NCBI RefSeq assembly: GCF_002188635.1
Contig: NZ_NINX01000041.1
Location: 91,503 to 155,502, forward strand
DNA from: Pigmentiphaga sp. NML030171
GTDB lineage: Bacteria; Pseudomonadota; Gammaproteobacteria; Burkholderiales; Burkholderiaceae_B
DNA: 64,000 nucleotides
Direction of reading: 5' to 3'
Numbering within the stretch: position 1 is the stretch's first letter; each line of letters begins with the position of its first letter. The notes under the pieces were generated by a model. It worked only from the letters and a program-made list of their open reading frames with translations. It searched no databases and was not told where the DNA came from. Made by a program: the position numbers and the translations under genes. Positions 62,880-64,000 of the stretch are shown here, in pieces.

Positions 62880-64000
62880 TCAGCCGCGTGCGTCCGCAGC
62901 GTCTGCCAGCAGGCGGCCGGCCTCGAGCCCGCTGCGGACGGCGCCTTCCAGCGTGCCTGGGTAGCCCGTATCCGTCCAATCCCCGCACAGCGCCAGCCGC
63001 GGCCAGGCCGTGGCATTGCCCGGCCGCGCCAGGTCCGGCACGGCGGCGAAGGTCGCGCGCTTGTCGACCAGCAATTCCCAGTCTTGCACCGGCGGCATGC
63101 CGCCCGCGCCCTGGCCGGCCAATTGTTCCCGCAATTGATCGAGCAGGCCCGCCGCGCACGCGGCGCGGTCCCGCCCTTCGAAGTCCGATGCCGCGCTGAC
63201 CACGACGGCGAGTTCCCCGTGTCCTTCATCGTGGCCCAGCAGGGCGCGCCGGTCGAATACCCATTGGCCCAGGTGCCCGCGCGCGGCGTCTTCCGTCAGC
63301 ATCAACATGGGAAACGCAAGCCGGAACGGCGCCGCGAGCCGCACGGTCAGCGTGGCGATGGGCAGATGGCGGAAGGCGCGCAGCGCCTGCCGGACCGCCT
63401 GCATGGCGGGATGGGGGGGCAGCAGGCGGGCCGCGATGCCCGGCGGGACGGCCAGCACGGCGGCCGCATAGGGCTCGCCATCGACCAGCACGCGCTCGTC
63501 GCCAGGCACCAGTTCCCGCACCGCTTGTCCACGGCGCAATTGATGGCGGGCCGCGGCCGCGCGCGGCCACAGGCTGGACAGGTCGCAGCGCGGCAGCAGC
63601 AGGTCGCTGTGGCTGCGCGGCGCGTCCAGGCTGTCGCGCAACACGGCGGCGAACAGACGGGCGCAGGCCTGTTCAGGAGGGGTATTGAGCGCGGCCAGGC
63701 ACAGCGGGCGCCACAGGCGCGCGACGGCTTCCCGTGGCTGGTTCCAGGTGGCGAGCAGGCGCGCGACCGTGGGCGAGCCGCCGGCCTGTCCGGGCATCGG
63801 GTCCCGGCCCGCCGCCAGCCATCCCTGCGCGCGCAGTCCCAGCACGAAGCGCAGCGCCGCCCAGCGCGCGCCGGCGCTCAGGCCGCGCGCGCCCAGCAGC
63901 GCGGCCACGCCGTGCAGCGGCGAGGGCAGGCGGGGCGCGCGCAAGGCGAAGCGTCCATCGGCGGAGGCCAGCCGCAGCGGGGCGCGAAGCAGCAAGGCAT
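62880..64000 (-). CDS. hpnE: Hydroxysqualene dehydroxylase-like flavoprotein (partial, 5' end outside the window)
   Basis: About 373 residues of a FAD amine-oxidase-type protein; the N-terminal FAD fold lies beyond the window. The C-terminal part LALCGDWTDTGYPGTLEGAVRSGLEAGRLLAD is the signature ending of HpnE, and the middle parts (ARLWRPLCLAALNTPPEQACARLFAAVLRDSL, AAVLAVPPGIAARLLPP) agree. HpnE turns hydroxysqualene into squalene for hopanoid synthesis. It converges on moaE with a 14-base gap. The gene does not start within the window; open sequence runs to the edge. Confidence 0.88.
   Translation of the reverse strand, partial: ALLLRAPLRLASADGRFALRAPRLPSPLHGVAALLGARGLSAGARWAALRFVLGLRAQGWLAAGRDPMPGQAGGSPTVARLLATWNQPREAVARLWRPLCLAALNTPPEQACARLFAAVLRDSLDAPRSHSDLLLPRCDLSSLWPRAAAARHQLRRGQAVRELVPGDERVLVDGEPYAAAVLAVPPGIAARLLPPHPAMQAVRQALRAFRHLPIATLTVRLAAPFRLAFPMLMLTEDAARGHLGQWVFDRRALLGHDEGHGELAVVVSAASDFEGRDRAACAAGLLDQLREQLAGQGAGGMPPVQDWELLVDKRATFAAVPDLARPGNATAWPRLALCGDWTDTGYPGTLEGAVRSGLEAGRLLADAADARG

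Overview
The window is a gene-dense, high-GC chromosomal segment of a betaproteobacterium. It looks most like Burkholderiales, family Alcaligenaceae, in the Bordetella/Achromobacter group. The grounds are: several Bug/TctC-type binding proteins without TctAB membrane partners, tandem MKKTLLA-type general porins ending in HRF, a Par27-type small parvulin next to bolA and yciB, the order tig-clpP-clpX-lon-hupB, and a family of GC-rich intergenic repeats. nadA is present, which from general knowledge fits a non-classical Bordetella or an Achromobacter better than the nicotinate-requiring classical bordetellae. The species cannot be fixed from the sequence alone. I see no insertion sequence, prophage, integrase, CRISPR array or rRNA operon.

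Layout. 1-3231: end of xdhA, then xdhB and xdhC (xanthine dehydrogenase and its maturation factor). 3236-7754: a minus-strand group (RidA-like protein, Bug protein, cytosolic-looking NMT1-type protein, MarR regulator) divergent from an aldehyde dehydrogenase, with a palindrome inside the shared promoter region. 7787-15054: minus-strand group of an orphan winged-helix regulator, dapC, dapD, dapE, prmB and a YheS-like ABC-F ATPase, with dispersed repeats in the gaps. 15271-22230: tRNA-Leu, then the proteostasis block tig, clpP, clpX, lon (sigma32-like promoter) and hupB. 22288-24371: flavin reductase and cyclase genes divergent from an AraC regulator, then tRNA-Val. 24492-27776: nadA behind two operator-like palindromes, then ppiD. 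27807-32113: tesA-like esterase and ybbA-like ATPase with overlapping start codons, then nnr and dadA. 32319-36347: purL. 36443-43198: a minus-strand run of two porins, par27, bolA, yciB, msrB and selO. 43312-47003: an ABC transporter of the branched-chain amino acid type without a binding protein. 47050-51198: CoA transferase, phoH, bcp and a Mth938-domain protein. 51365-57824: a TetR-headed catabolic/transport operon with one decayed permease gene. 58134-62865: hom, thrC, moeA, moaD, moaE. 62880-64000: a partial hpnE.

How the parts connect. The dap genes supply diaminopimelate and lysine, and hom-thrC take the other aspartate branch to threonine. moeA-moaD-moaE make molybdenum cofactor, which the xanthine dehydrogenase at the other end of the window needs. 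tig, clpPX, lon, ppiD and par27 are folding and quality-control functions. The regions most worth a second look are the two accessory catabolic clusters (3236-7754 and 51365-57824), each with clear operator palindromes, the nadA operators, and the dispersed intergenic repeats.
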